Shown piece by piece: positions 25,754 to 32,824 of a stretch of DNA of 41,741 bases. The stretch lies in NCBI RefSeq assembly GCF_000298195.1, contig NZ_BAHC01000085.1, positions 1-41,741 on the forward strand, in the 5' to 3' direction. The position numbers and the translations under genes are program-made. Numbering within the stretch: position 1 is the first letter of the stretch; every line of letters starts with the position of its first letter. Origin of the DNA: Gordonia rhizosphera NBRC 16068 (GTDB taxonomy: Bacteria > Actinomycetota > Actinomycetes > Mycobacteriales > Mycobacteriaceae). The notes under the pieces were generated by a model. That model searched no databases, was not told the DNA's origin, and worked only from the letters and a program-made list of their open reading frames with translations.

Positions 25754-26872
25754 TCATAGATCGAACGGCGACTGGTAGGGTGTCGACGTATTCCGGGTCG
25801 CCTCAACGCGATAGAGAACGCTCGGATGGAGCACGTCGTCGGGCCGAAGCACTCTCGGGCGCCATCCGCGCGCCAGCCGCCACTGCATCGCGTTGGGGGT
25901 GATCACTCCCAACGCGCCATCGTCGGGCAGTGGCGCACCGAATTTGATCCCGAGCGACCGTCGATAGGCGTTGTGATCGATGCGGATGCCGGCGGTATGT
26001 GCCTCCCGGATCATCCAATCCAGTGCGATGTCCGGTAGCCGGTTGTCGTCTCGGCACTCCCCGCCGATATCACCGTGTACCCCGGCGAACCACACCTCCT
26101 GCACGTCGCGGTTCTCGAGACCTTTTCCGCCGAATCGGTATTCGGCGAAGGGCCGACGACGTTCATCGATCGCCAGCGCGTGCCGTGCCGTCTGGACCCG
26201 GTCGATGTTGGCGGTGAACGGCCATCGTGCGACCTCCCAGCGTGCACGACCGTTGAGCCAGCCGACCGACTTCACGGTGTCCCACACGCCGAGGAAGCTG
26301 ATCTGTGGAGTCTTCTGGAACGGGCCGGGGAAGTGCGGATTTCCGAACTTCTTGCGAAAGTCGTTGCGGAGCTTCCAGAATTCCTTCTCCTGAGTCGTGG
26401 TGTTCGGGTCGGGTTCGCCGGCCAAGTCGGTGTCGGGACCGGACTGGACGTACAGCTTCAGTGCGTAAGGGATCAGGTTGAGGGCGTCGGCATGCAGGAG
26501 CCCCACGGTGCGGATCATCCCGGTCAGCGCGCGAGCCGTGTAAGCGCCCCGCGAGAACCCAAACACGTAGATCTGGTCTCCCGGGCGATAACGGGTGCAC
26601 AGCCACCCGTACGCCTCCTCGATGTTGTCGCGGATGCCGTGCCCGGCGACCATGCCCGCCACTCGCGTGGCCGATCGACCAAGTTGGGTGACGGCGGCCC
26701 GCGAGCCCATCGTGCCCACACCGGGGTCGTAGTAGACCAGCTGCTGATCGTCCTTGACGCACACGTCGAACATCCGCGCCACATTGGTGAATCCCGTTTC
26801 AGGTTCGTTGGTCGTGCCGTCGAGGCAGATCACCAGGTTGCGTGGCTGCGGGACAGTGTCGTCGTCGGGCAT
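25754..26872 (-). CDS. DUF2235 family hydrolase
   Basis: A 372-residue protein of the DUF2235 family, alpha/beta hydrolases related to the Tle1 phospholipase effectors of type VI secretion. The characteristic LVICLDGTTNEPE start (residues 13-25), the nucleophile elbow VFGFSRGAYTAR (Ser108) and the VWDTVKSVGW motif are all present. The ATG at 26872 is chosen over 26902 because GGGAGAGGGC lies just upstream. No signal peptide and no secretion system are visible, so in this organism it probably acts inside the cell on phospholipids or other esters. It converges with the alpha/beta hydrolase with six bases between stops. Confidence 0.85.
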   Translation of the reverse strand: MPDDDTVPQPRNLVICLDGTTNEPETGFTNVARMFDVCVKDDQQLVYYDPGVGTMGSRAAVTQLGRSATRVAGMVAGHGIRDNIEEAYGWLCTRYRPGDQIYVFGFSRGAYTARALTGMIRTVGLLHADALNLIPYALKLYVQSGPDTDLAGEPDPNTTTQEKEFWKLRNDFRKKFGNPHFPGPFQKTPQISFLGVWDTVKSVGWLNGRARWEVARWPFTANIDRVQTARHALAIDERRRPFAEYRFGGKGLENRDVQEVWFAGVHGDIGGECRDDNRLPDIALDWMIREAHTAGIRIDHNAYRRSLGIKFGAPLPDDGALGVITPNAMQWRLARGWRPRVLRPDDVLHPSVLYRVEATRNTSTPYQSPFDL

Positions 26873-26930
26873 CGGTGCCCTCTCCCGTTCTGCTTCAATC
26901 ACCCGCGTACCCGCACAGCGGTGTCGTCGT

Positions 26931-27326
26931 TCATTCCATCAGATCCCATGCCTGCGGAGCGGGAATGTCGTCGGGGTGCTCGCGTAGGACGTCGGCAGCC
27001 AACTCGGCCACGTCGTGCGGCGGTCCGGCTGCCGACATGCGTTGGTGGTCGTCGACCTCGAAGACCTGGGCGAGCATGTGGATGAGGTCGACCTTCACGA
27101 CCTGCGAGAAGGCGTCCCCGTCGAGCGGTGAGATGAGCTTCGCCCGTTTGGTCGCGTACTCGATGCTTGCCTGACCGCGTGCCACGCGTGGTCGCGACAG
27201 GTCACCGCTCACCGTGATCCGACACGAACGCCGACTCGCCGACGCCTTGCTGTTGACCGTCATCAACCGTCCGTCGGGAGAGATGGCGATGAAGTCCTCG
27301 GCGTTCATGCGGGTCGGTTCGCCCAC
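26931..27326 (-). CDS. Hypothetical protein, partner of XRE regulator
   Basis: A protein of up to 131 residues that I do not recognise. It starts with GTG at 27326 or ATG at 27308, neither with a good ribosome-binding site. Sequence features: a beta-rich N-terminus (FIAISPDGRLMTVNSK), a basic middle and an acidic C-terminus (HDVAELAADVLREHPDDIPA). It follows the XRE gene with a gap of only 12 bases, so they form an operon driven from about 27812-27840. The order (regulator first, partner second) is opposite to HigBA; whether this is a toxin-antitoxin pair is open. Confidence 0.5.
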   Translation of the reverse strand: MGEPTRMNAEDFIAISPDGRLMTVNSKASASRRSCRITVSGDLSRPRVARGQASIEYATKRAKLISPLDGDAFSQVVKVDLIHMLAQVFEVDDHQRMSAAGPPHDVAELAADVLREHPDDIPAPQAWDLME

Positions 27327-27338
27327 GACGTCAGGGAG

Positions 27339-27707
27339 TCAGGGCCGGTCGGCGAAGGTATCCAGGTCTAAGGACACCTCGACACCGTCCTTCTCGACGA
27401 CGATGCGGGCGTGCTGCGCACCGGTTGCGGCCAGATATTCGCGCAACGTCGAGAGCAACAGGTCATGGCGGCGTTCGATCTTCGACACAGCAGCCTGCTC
27501 CACCCCCATTGCCCGGGCCACATCAGTCTGGGTCAGATCGCCGGCCTTGCGGATCTCGGCGAGTGTTTGCACAAACACTAGGTCCGTTCGCGCGGTCGCC
27601 TCACGCACCTGCTCGACCTGTTCGGCGATCGCCGGGTTCGCCGCCACTTGCGCGATGCGCTCGTTGCCGCGCCGAAACGACCGGCGCGCCTTATTGTTCT
27701 CGGTCAT
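27339..27707 (-). CDS. XRE-family HTH regulator (HigA-like)
   Basis: A 122-residue protein with a central Cro/C1-type helix-turn-helix (LTQTDVARAMGVEQAAVSKI), followed by the C-terminal helix and beta-strand (LREYLAATGAQHARIVVEKD) typical of HigA antitoxins that pair with Gp49-type toxins. No such toxin is present upstream. The ATG at 27707 is preferred (AAGGTGAG ten bases upstream); GTG at 27716 is an alternative. It should bind its own promoter, and a palindrome lies in the spacer of the predicted promoter (27815-27830). Confidence 0.7.
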   Translation of the reverse strand: MTENNKARRSFRRGNERIAQVAANPAIAEQVEQVREATARTDLVFVQTLAEIRKAGDLTQTDVARAMGVEQAAVSKIERRHDLLLSTLREYLAATGAQHARIVVEKDGVEVSLDLDTFADRP

Positions 27708-27811
27708 CGATTCCACTCACCTTCGCTCTTGAGAATCGATCCCTCTATCACCGCGTCAACTCGGGCGCCGACACGAGGAACCTCTCGGAGCATGTCGGCG
27801 ATCACGCAGAG

Positions 27812-27840
27812 ATTATTCCATGCACGGAATATTCGGACAA
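27812..27840 (-). promoter_or_regulatory. Promoter with internal palindrome upstream of XRE gene
   Basis: On the minus strand TTGTCC (27840-27835) and AATAAT (27817-27812) are 17 bases apart. The inverted repeat ATTCC-N6-GGAAT (27815-27830) overlaps the spacer and -10, so the XRE protein probably binds there and represses its own operon. Confidence 0.45.
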
Positions 27841-27948
27841 GAGACTATCCCCTCACTCGACTCTGCAGCCCTCGTCCGGTCAGGTACCGAGGAGATCAGG
27901 ATGCACCCGAGAAAAGGCGGAGAACCACGTCGCGGCGCCGTTCGACAC

Positions 27949-28428
27949 CTACTCATCGCCAGGGCGGGGAACGTGGACAGACGGACGGTCCCCGACCTCG
28001 CGTCGACCGTCGTGCGCCCGCGTCCGCACCTGCCCCGACAGCGCATCCGCAACCCGGAGCCAGAACATCTCGTCGAGCCTCCTGCGCGCCTCGTCGACGC
28101 GGACCCACTCGACCGCGCAAGACTCTTCGGACAACCGCCCGTGGCCTCCGATTGGTTCGCAAAGGTAGACGAGTGAGACCACACCGCGCGTCAGGTTCTT
28201 GTAGACACCACTCAGACGGCCTACGCGCACAACGATTCCGGACTCCTCCTCGATTTCCCGCTTGACTCCATCCTCGATGGATTCGTCCAATTCGAGGACG
28301 CCACCGGGGATTTGCCACGTACCGTCGTCGCGGCGTTTGATCACCAGAATTCGGCCGTAGTCGTCGATCACGACCCCGGCGACACTCACGAAGTGTTTCG
28401 GCAGCTCCATCTCGGTCAACTGATCCAT
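27949..28428 (-). CDS. NUDIX hydrolase
   Basis: A 159-residue NUDIX pyrophosphohydrolase. The Nudix box is complete: G-x5-E-x7-REIEEESG-I, read as GVLELDESIEDGVK followed by REIEEESGI, which binds Mg2+ and cleaves nucleoside-diphosphate-linked substrates. Two in-frame ATG codons (28428 and 28410) each follow the same GACCGAG because of an 18-bp tandem duplication; the first lies within eight bases of the stop of the upstream gene, the second gives a protein six residues shorter. It is the last gene of a minus-strand operon with the two membrane proteins upstream. Substrate unknown. Confidence 0.85.
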   Translation of the reverse strand: MDQLTEMELPKHFVSVAGVVIDDYGRILVIKRRDDGTWQIPGGVLELDESIEDGVKREIEEESGIVVRVGRLSGVYKNLTRGVVSLVYLCEPIGGHGRLSEESCAVEWVRVDEARRRLDEMFWLRVADALSGQVRTRAHDGRREVGDRPSVHVPRPGDE

Positions 28429-28441
28429 CTCGGTCAACTGA
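28406..28441. repeat. 18-bp tandem duplication over NUDIX start
   Basis: Two perfect copies of TCCATCTCGGTCAACTGA (28406-28423 and 28424-28441, plus-strand sequence). On the coding strand each unit contains a GAG ribosome-binding element, an ATG and the TTGA that forms the upstream stop, so start and context are duplicated in frame. Confidence 0.85.
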
Positions 28442-28934
28442 ACAGCAACTGCCCGATCTCGTGGCCCGCCCGCTGGATCTCCGGGAGCTCGGACCTGGAC
28501 CCTGCGGCGACGAGTCGGCCGCCACCAGTGCTGTGGAAGAAGATGCCGGTCGTCGACGCGGTGAAGAACAGCAGGGCAGCCATGATAAGGAACACCAATC
28601 CCAGAAGTACCTGCAGAATCATGAAAGGGCCACCCAAGAAGTCCGTCGTGAACATCCACAGCGCCACGATGACCAAGCCCACGCCGTAGAAGATGTGCCT
28701 GCCCGACGTCGCGTTGCCGCTTGAGATCTGGCTGATATGACGCAGCGGAGCCTCGTGCTGGATGTAGCCGTGCGGGATGAACCCGAACAGCAGGTGCGGG
28801 TCGTGCACGATGACGCGGCGGTCGGTGATGGTGACCGTCGTCTTGATATGCGTCAGGATCAGGTGCGGGGTGAACTGTCCCTGGTATCGCACGACTTCAC
28901 CGGCGAGGAGAGCGGGCGGGGTTGCTGTGGTCAT
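28434..28934 (-). CDS. Membrane protein with PH-like domain, hypothetical
   Basis: A 166-residue protein. The N-terminal ~75 residues (GEVVRYQGQFTPHLILTHIK, then VTITDRRVIVHD) look like a bacterial PH-type domain, which commonly binds membranes or partners. Two hydrophobic helices (~83-101 and ~105-130) follow, then a beta-rich tail ending GHEIGQLLFS. It lies between the large membrane protein (49 bases upstream) and the NUDIX gene (overlapping start region), so the three are co-transcribed. Function unknown. Confidence 0.65.
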   Translation of the reverse strand: MTTATPPALLAGEVVRYQGQFTPHLILTHIKTTVTITDRRVIVHDPHLLFGFIPHGYIQHEAPLRHISQISSGNATSGRHIFYGVGLVIVALWMFTTDFLGGPFMILQVLLGLVFLIMAALLFFTASTTGIFFHSTGGGRLVAAGSRSELPEIQRAGHEIGQLLFS

Positions 28935-28983
28935 CGAACACCTCTTCTGGTTGGTCGTCGGATCGCGGGAGTGTTCGGCGGGG

Positions 28984-30324
28984 TCACGGCAGATACACCG
29001 TGGTCCCTGCGGGGCCGGAGGTACTGGAGATCAGCTTGCCGATGCAGTGGTCGCGGTCGAAACCCTGTTGCGCGCACCAGGACACGGCCGCCTGCCCCGA
29101 CGGGAAGGTCTGCGACGTGATCGTCACCCACCAGCCGGATGAGCTGAACACCGGCCAGTCGTCGCTCCAGAGCAGGCGTGTTCCCGAGAACCGCTGGTAG
29201 TTCGAGGCGAATTCGTCGAGGATGTCCTGATTCGTCCAGGCCTTGCCGTCCGCGACGAGACCTGGCTGCTTCGAACTCAGCTGGGCGACCCACGTGTTGT
29301 TGCTGGACGCGAGGATTTCTGTGCGGTCGGCGGCGGCCTGCGCGCGGAGAGATTGGACGACCGCCTGGTCGGTGTCGGTGCCCGCAGGGACATAGGTCTG
29401 CGACGGCGACACCGAGACCGGTGCGGATGCCGAGGCTGCGGGCAGCTCCTGGGTCGTCGCGGTACCGACCGGGTCGACGCTCACCGACATCCCCACCACA
29501 CCGGGCCCGGGCAGGCCGAAGTAGCTGCCCGACGGGAAGGTCATCGTGATGTCGCGGCCCGCCGTCCCCGCGCCCGGGATGGCGATCGGTGTCGACGAGA
29601 AGTCGAAGGACCCGGACGCCACCAGGCCCGACGACGACGAGACCGCGACCTGGGTGGCCGAGTTGGACAGGACGTCGCCGTCGGCGCACGGACTGGTCGC
29701 GGTCACCGTCACCGCGAGTCCGGACGGTGTGAGCGACACGCTGCGCGGGGTCATCGTCGGCGGCGTCGCGCACGCGGTGACGGTTCCGGATCCTGACCCT
29801 CCGCCCGCGACATTGGAGTCCGAACTCCCCCAGTCCTTGAGGGGCCCGATCGTGAGCGCCCAGGTCGCGGCGCCGATCGCCAGGAGGATGACGACGACCG
29901 CGGCGCCGACGAGGATCGGGAACCGGTCGGCCCGCCGCGGTCCGGGCGCACCCGGCCAGGGCGGCGGTGCCGGCGGCGGGTACGTGGACGGCTCGCCGTA
30001 CGGGGCCCATGCACCGACCATCGGTGTGGGCTGGGTGGGCGGCGTGACCTTCGGAGCACTGGTGCTTGGGGTGGGCTTCGGAACGAAGATGCGCTGGGTG
30101 GGCCCCGAAACAAAGATGCGCTGGGTGGGCTCCGCATCGTTGGCGAATCGCGTTGTCGCAGTCTCGGCGACGAACGATTCGGTGGGCACGTCGGGGGCAG
30201 GTGGTTCGGCCCGTTCGGGCTGCGCCGGCGCGGATTCGGCGGGCCGCCACTCCATCCAGTCAAGGAGGAGCTTGCGGTCATCCGGAGGAGGGATGCCGCC
30301 GTCTCTGCTGCCGCCGAAAGACAT
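28984..30324 (-). CDS. Single-span membrane protein with proline-rich cytoplasmic tail
   Basis: A 446-residue protein. The N-terminal ~130 residues are low-complexity, Pro/Thr-rich and probably cytoplasmic, with a repeated PTQRIFV motif (two copies around residues 66-81) and a Pro stretch before the membrane helix (~136-160, ILVGAAVVVILLAIGAATWA). The remaining ~285 residues would be outside: a Ser/Thr-rich linker, a beta-rich domain, and a C-terminal region with paired cysteines (SWCAQQGFDRDHCIG). The layout resembles actinobacterial membrane sensor or substrate-binding proteins whose cytoplasmic Thr-rich tail can be phosphorylated; that is inference. First gene of the PH/NUDIX operon. Confidence 0.65.
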   Translation of the reverse strand: MSFGGSRDGGIPPPDDRKLLLDWMEWRPAESAPAQPERAEPPAPDVPTESFVAETATTRFANDAEPTQRIFVSGPTQRIFVPKPTPSTSAPKVTPPTQPTPMVGAWAPYGEPSTYPPPAPPPWPGAPGPRRADRFPILVGAAVVVILLAIGAATWALTIGPLKDWGSSDSNVAGGGSGSGTVTACATPPTMTPRSVSLTPSGLAVTVTATSPCADGDVLSNSATQVAVSSSSGLVASGSFDFSSTPIAIPGAGTAGRDITMTFPSGSYFGLPGPGVVGMSVSVDPVGTATTQELPAASASAPVSVSPSQTYVPAGTDTDQAVVQSLRAQAAADRTEILASSNNTWVAQLSSKQPGLVADGKAWTNQDILDEFASNYQRFSGTRLLWSDDWPVFSSSGWWVTITSQTFPSGQAAVSWCAQQGFDRDHCIGKLISSTSGPAGTTVYLP

Positions 30325-30425
30325 CTATTCGCCTGCGACTACACAACGCGCTTTCGCGGACATTCGAACATGGATCGACGTTATCGGCGTCGTGTCGCGT
30401 GGTCTATCGCCCGATCGGGTCAATC

Positions 30426-30455
30426 CCGCACCGCGTTCCGTGGAACGCGGTGCGG
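30426..30455. terminator. 14-bp perfect hairpin
   Basis: CCGCACCGCGTTCC (30426-30439) pairs perfectly with 30442-30455 around a 2-base loop. It lies downstream of the aldehyde dehydrogenase (stop 30498, minus strand) and upstream of the next minus-strand gene (30324), so it probably ends the aldehyde dehydrogenase transcript. Confidence 0.7.
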
Positions 30456-30497
30456 CTCTCCGCCAACCTCGTGAGAACGGACGTGAACCTAGTGTTT

Positions 30498-31964
30498 CTA
30501 GCGCAATGCGTCCGGCAGCAACCCGACCGGGGCGTCCTGATAGGTGATGGGCCGCAGGAAGCGTCGCATCGCGGTGGTCCCGACCGAGGTGTGGGCCACG
30601 GCGGTCGTCGCCGGATACGGACCACCGTGATGTTGCGCGGCCGTCACGGCCACACCGGTGGGCCATCCGTTGAACACCAGCCGTCCGGCCCGGCTCGCGG
30701 CCAGCGAGATGATGCGCTGCAGATGTGCGCGCTCGGTCTCGGTCGGCTCGGTACGAGTGTGCACCGTGACGGTCAGAGTTCCGTGCAGGCGCTGCAGCAC
30801 CCGGCACAGGTCGCCGTCGTCGTGATACTCCACGACGATGGCCGTGGGGCCGAAGGTTTCCTCGAACAGGGTGTCCGCCTCGGCGACCAGCCTGTCGACC
30901 GACACCGCCAGCAGCGTCGGACTCACCTGCGCAACACCGCTGTGGTGCGGCAGCTCGCGGCCCTCCACCAGGACGGTGACAACCGGGATCGCGGTGACCG
31001 TTTCGAGTCGCTGCCGGTAGCCGTCGACGATCCGGCTCGTGAGCATGCGGGCCGGCGAAACCTGCTGGGTGCGTTCGACAATCGCGTCCACAATCGTCGA
31101 CCCGGCGGGTACCAGCAGAATGCCCGGCTTGGTGCAGAACTGGCCGGCGCCGAGGGTGAACGAGCCGACGAATCCGTCGGCGATCTCGGCGGCGCGCTCG
31201 TGCAGTGCGCCCGCGGTCACGATAACGGGATTGACGCTGCCGAGTTCACCGAAAAATGTTATCGGGATGGGGCGGGCGGCGGCGATGTCGAACAGTGCGC
31301 GTCCCCCGGCGACCGATCCGGTGAATGCAGCGGCGGTGATCCGATTGTCCTGCAGCGCCGCAACACCCGCGTCGACACCGGCGATGAGCGCGAACACACC
31401 GTCGGGTGCCCCGGCGGAGCGCAGGGCGTCGGTGACCACGGCCGCGGTGTCGGCCGAGGTCTGCGGGTGCCCCGGGTGGGCCTTGATGATCACCGGGCAT
31501 CCGGCGGCCAGGGCCGAGGCGGTGTCTGTGCCCGCCACCGAGAAGGCAAACGGAAAGTTGCTCGCGGCGAAAACCAGCACCGGACCGATCGGGATCTGGT
31601 AGCGACGCAGGTCGGGTCGCGGACCGAGCGCGAAGTCGGGATCGGCGTGGTCGACGATGACGTCCAGGAAACCGCCGTCGATCAATTCGTCGGCGAACAT
31701 CCGCAGCTGGACGCAGGTTCGCTTCACCTCACCCGACAGCCTGGCCTCGGGCAGCCCGGTTTCGACCTGGGCCACGCGTACCAGTCGATCGGTGTGGGCC
31801 TCGAGAGCATCGGCGACGACGTTGAGCACTCGCGCGCGGTCCCGGGGGGCAACCGATTCCCAGTGCGGCGCGCAATCGGCGGCCGCGGTGAGCACTGCCT
31901 CCAGTTCAGCGGTGGTGGTGTCGGAAAGAAGTGCGTCGACGGTCATGGTGTCGGTGGCGGTCAT
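30498..31964 (-). CDS. Aldehyde dehydrogenase, 2,5-dioxovalerate (ketoglutarate semialdehyde) DH-like
   Basis: A 488-residue NAD(P)-dependent aldehyde dehydrogenase. Catalytic Glu240 lies in FFGELGSVNP and the nucleophile Cys277 in LGAGQFCTKPG. The early motif ETGLPEARLSGEV and the segment SNFPFAFSVAGTDTASALAA are characteristic of the ketoglutarate-semialdehyde (2,5-dioxovalerate) dehydrogenase branch, so the substrate is probably a semialdehyde with an acid group. The ATG at 31964 has AGAAGGACA six bases upstream. It follows the flavin reductase by 46 bases on the same strand, under the operator at 32554-32568. Within the cluster it would oxidise an aldehyde released by the flavin monooxygenase or oxidoreductase. 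Confidence 0.85.
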   Translation of the reverse strand: MTATDTMTVDALLSDTTTAELEAVLTAAADCAPHWESVAPRDRARVLNVVADALEAHTDRLVRVAQVETGLPEARLSGEVKRTCVQLRMFADELIDGGFLDVIVDHADPDFALGPRPDLRRYQIPIGPVLVFAASNFPFAFSVAGTDTASALAAGCPVIIKAHPGHPQTSADTAAVVTDALRSAGAPDGVFALIAGVDAGVAALQDNRITAAAFTGSVAGGRALFDIAAARPIPITFFGELGSVNPVIVTAGALHERAAEIADGFVGSFTLGAGQFCTKPGILLVPAGSTIVDAIVERTQQVSPARMLTSRIVDGYRQRLETVTAIPVVTVLVEGRELPHHSGVAQVSPTLLAVSVDRLVAEADTLFEETFGPTAIVVEYHDDGDLCRVLQRLHGTLTVTVHTRTEPTETERAHLQRIISLAASRAGRLVFNGWPTGVAVTAAQHHGGPYPATTAVAHTSVGTTAMRRFLRPITYQDAPVGLLPDALR

Positions 31965-32010
31965 TGGTGTCCTTCTACGCGGTTGATGCGGTGATACGGG
32001 AGTGGAGCGG

Positions 32011-32538
32011 TCAGGCGACAGCGTCGCGGAGGCCGCCGAGACGGCCCCTGTGGAAGACGAGCGGTTCGCTGTCGATACCGACGTCCATCGACAGCACCCG
32101 CGCGATCACGATGACGTGATCACCGCCGTCGAACTCGTGGGCGACCTCGCAGTCGATCCAGGCGTGTGCGCCGGCGATCCGCGGTGAGCCGTTGTCCGAC
32201 AACGCCCAATCCACGCCGTCGAACTTGTCGGTCTGCTTGCGCGACAACGCGCCGCACACCGGTTCCTGCCCGGCGGCCAGGACGCTGGCGCTCAGCCGAC
32301 CCGCGGCCCGTACCTTCGGCCAGCTCGTGGAGGTGTGCGCCACGCTGAAGGTGACCAGCGCCGGGTCCAGCGACAACGACTGGAAGGTGCCGACGACGAG
32401 CCCACACGGGTGGTCGTAGTCGGAGTTCATCACTGCCAGCACCACCACTCCGGTGGGTAGATGGCCCATCACGGTTCGGTAGTGCAACTGGTCGATCTGA
32501 GTGGTGATGTCGGAAGCGAGGGGCAACGTGGCGGTCAT
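32011..32538 (-). CDS. Flavin reductase (NADH:FMN oxidoreductase)
   Basis: A 175-residue protein of the flavin reductase-like FMN-binding split-barrel family (HpaC/NtaB/RutF type). The typical RTVMGHLPTGVVVLAV start, CGLVVGTFQSLSLDPALVTF FMN site and closing DHVIVIARV are all present. It would use NAD(P)H to supply reduced FMN to the LLM-class monooxygenase at 39338. The ATG at 32538 has AAAGAAG seven bases upstream; the earlier ATG at 32559 overlaps the operator and lacks a ribosome-binding site. First gene of the reductase/aldehyde dehydrogenase operon. Confidence 0.85.
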   Translation of the reverse strand: MTATLPLASDITTQIDQLHYRTVMGHLPTGVVVLAVMNSDYDHPCGLVVGTFQSLSLDPALVTFSVAHTSTSWPKVRAAGRLSASVLAAGQEPVCGALSRKQTDKFDGVDWALSDNGSPRIAGAHAWIDCEVAHEFDGGDHVIVIARVLSMDVGIDSEPLVFHRGRLGGLRDAVA

Positions 32539-32553
32539 GGCACGGCTTCTTTC

Positions 32554-32568
32554 GTTCATTTTTTGAAC
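32554..32568. promoter_or_regulatory. Candidate IclR operator 1 (flavin reductase operon)
   Basis: Perfect palindrome GTTCA-TTTTT-TGAAC. A further half-site GTTCA is at 32574-32578. It lies between the predicted promoter (32621-32593) and the flavin reductase start, so binding should block transcription. One of four such 15-bp sites in this cluster. Confidence 0.75.
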
Positions 32569-32592
32569 GTTGTGTTCATTTTGGACACCCCG

Positions 32593-32621
32593 ATCGTGCG
32601 ACGCGGATCACACTCTGTCAA
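32593..32621 (-). promoter_or_regulatory. Promoter of flavin reductase operon
   Basis: On the minus strand TTGACA (32621-32616) and CACGAT (32598-32593) are separated by 17 bases. The -10 is weak. The operator at 32554-32568 lies about 25 bases downstream. Confidence 0.5.
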
Positions 32622-32660
32622 GTACCGATTTCGTCATCTTGCCGGCAGGTGGCCATAAAT

Positions 32661-32682
32661 CCCGCGGTAGACAATCCGCGGG
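32661..32682. other. 7-bp inverted repeat in divergent promoter region
   Basis: CCCGCGG (32661-32667) and CCGCGGG (32676-32682) are inverted repeats around eight bases, between the two divergent promoters. It may be a second regulator site or simply a hairpin. Confidence 0.35.
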
Positions 32683-32688
32683 GCCCTA

Positions 32689-32717
32689 TTGACGCCGCAT
32701 GAGGTCCGTGTCACACT
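32689..32717 (+). promoter_or_regulatory. Promoter of ribBA operon
   Basis: TTGACG (32689-32694) and CACACT (32712-32717) are 17 bases apart, upstream of the operator at 32730-32744 and ribBA at 32825. Confidence 0.5.
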
Positions 32718-32729
32718 TTTGACCATGAC

Positions 32730-32744
32730 GTTCACTTACTGAAC
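32730..32744. promoter_or_regulatory. Candidate IclR operator 2 (ribBA operon)
   Basis: Perfect palindrome GTTCA-CTTAC-TGAAC, 13 bases downstream of the predicted -10, a position that should repress the ribBA-RidA-oxidoreductase operon. Confidence 0.75.
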
Positions 32745-32824
32745 GCATTTTTATTACCTGGGCAGCCATCCGCGACGGACTTGTGCCGGTCGCCTGGGCC
32801 CGAGTCCACGCAAGGAGCAGCATC

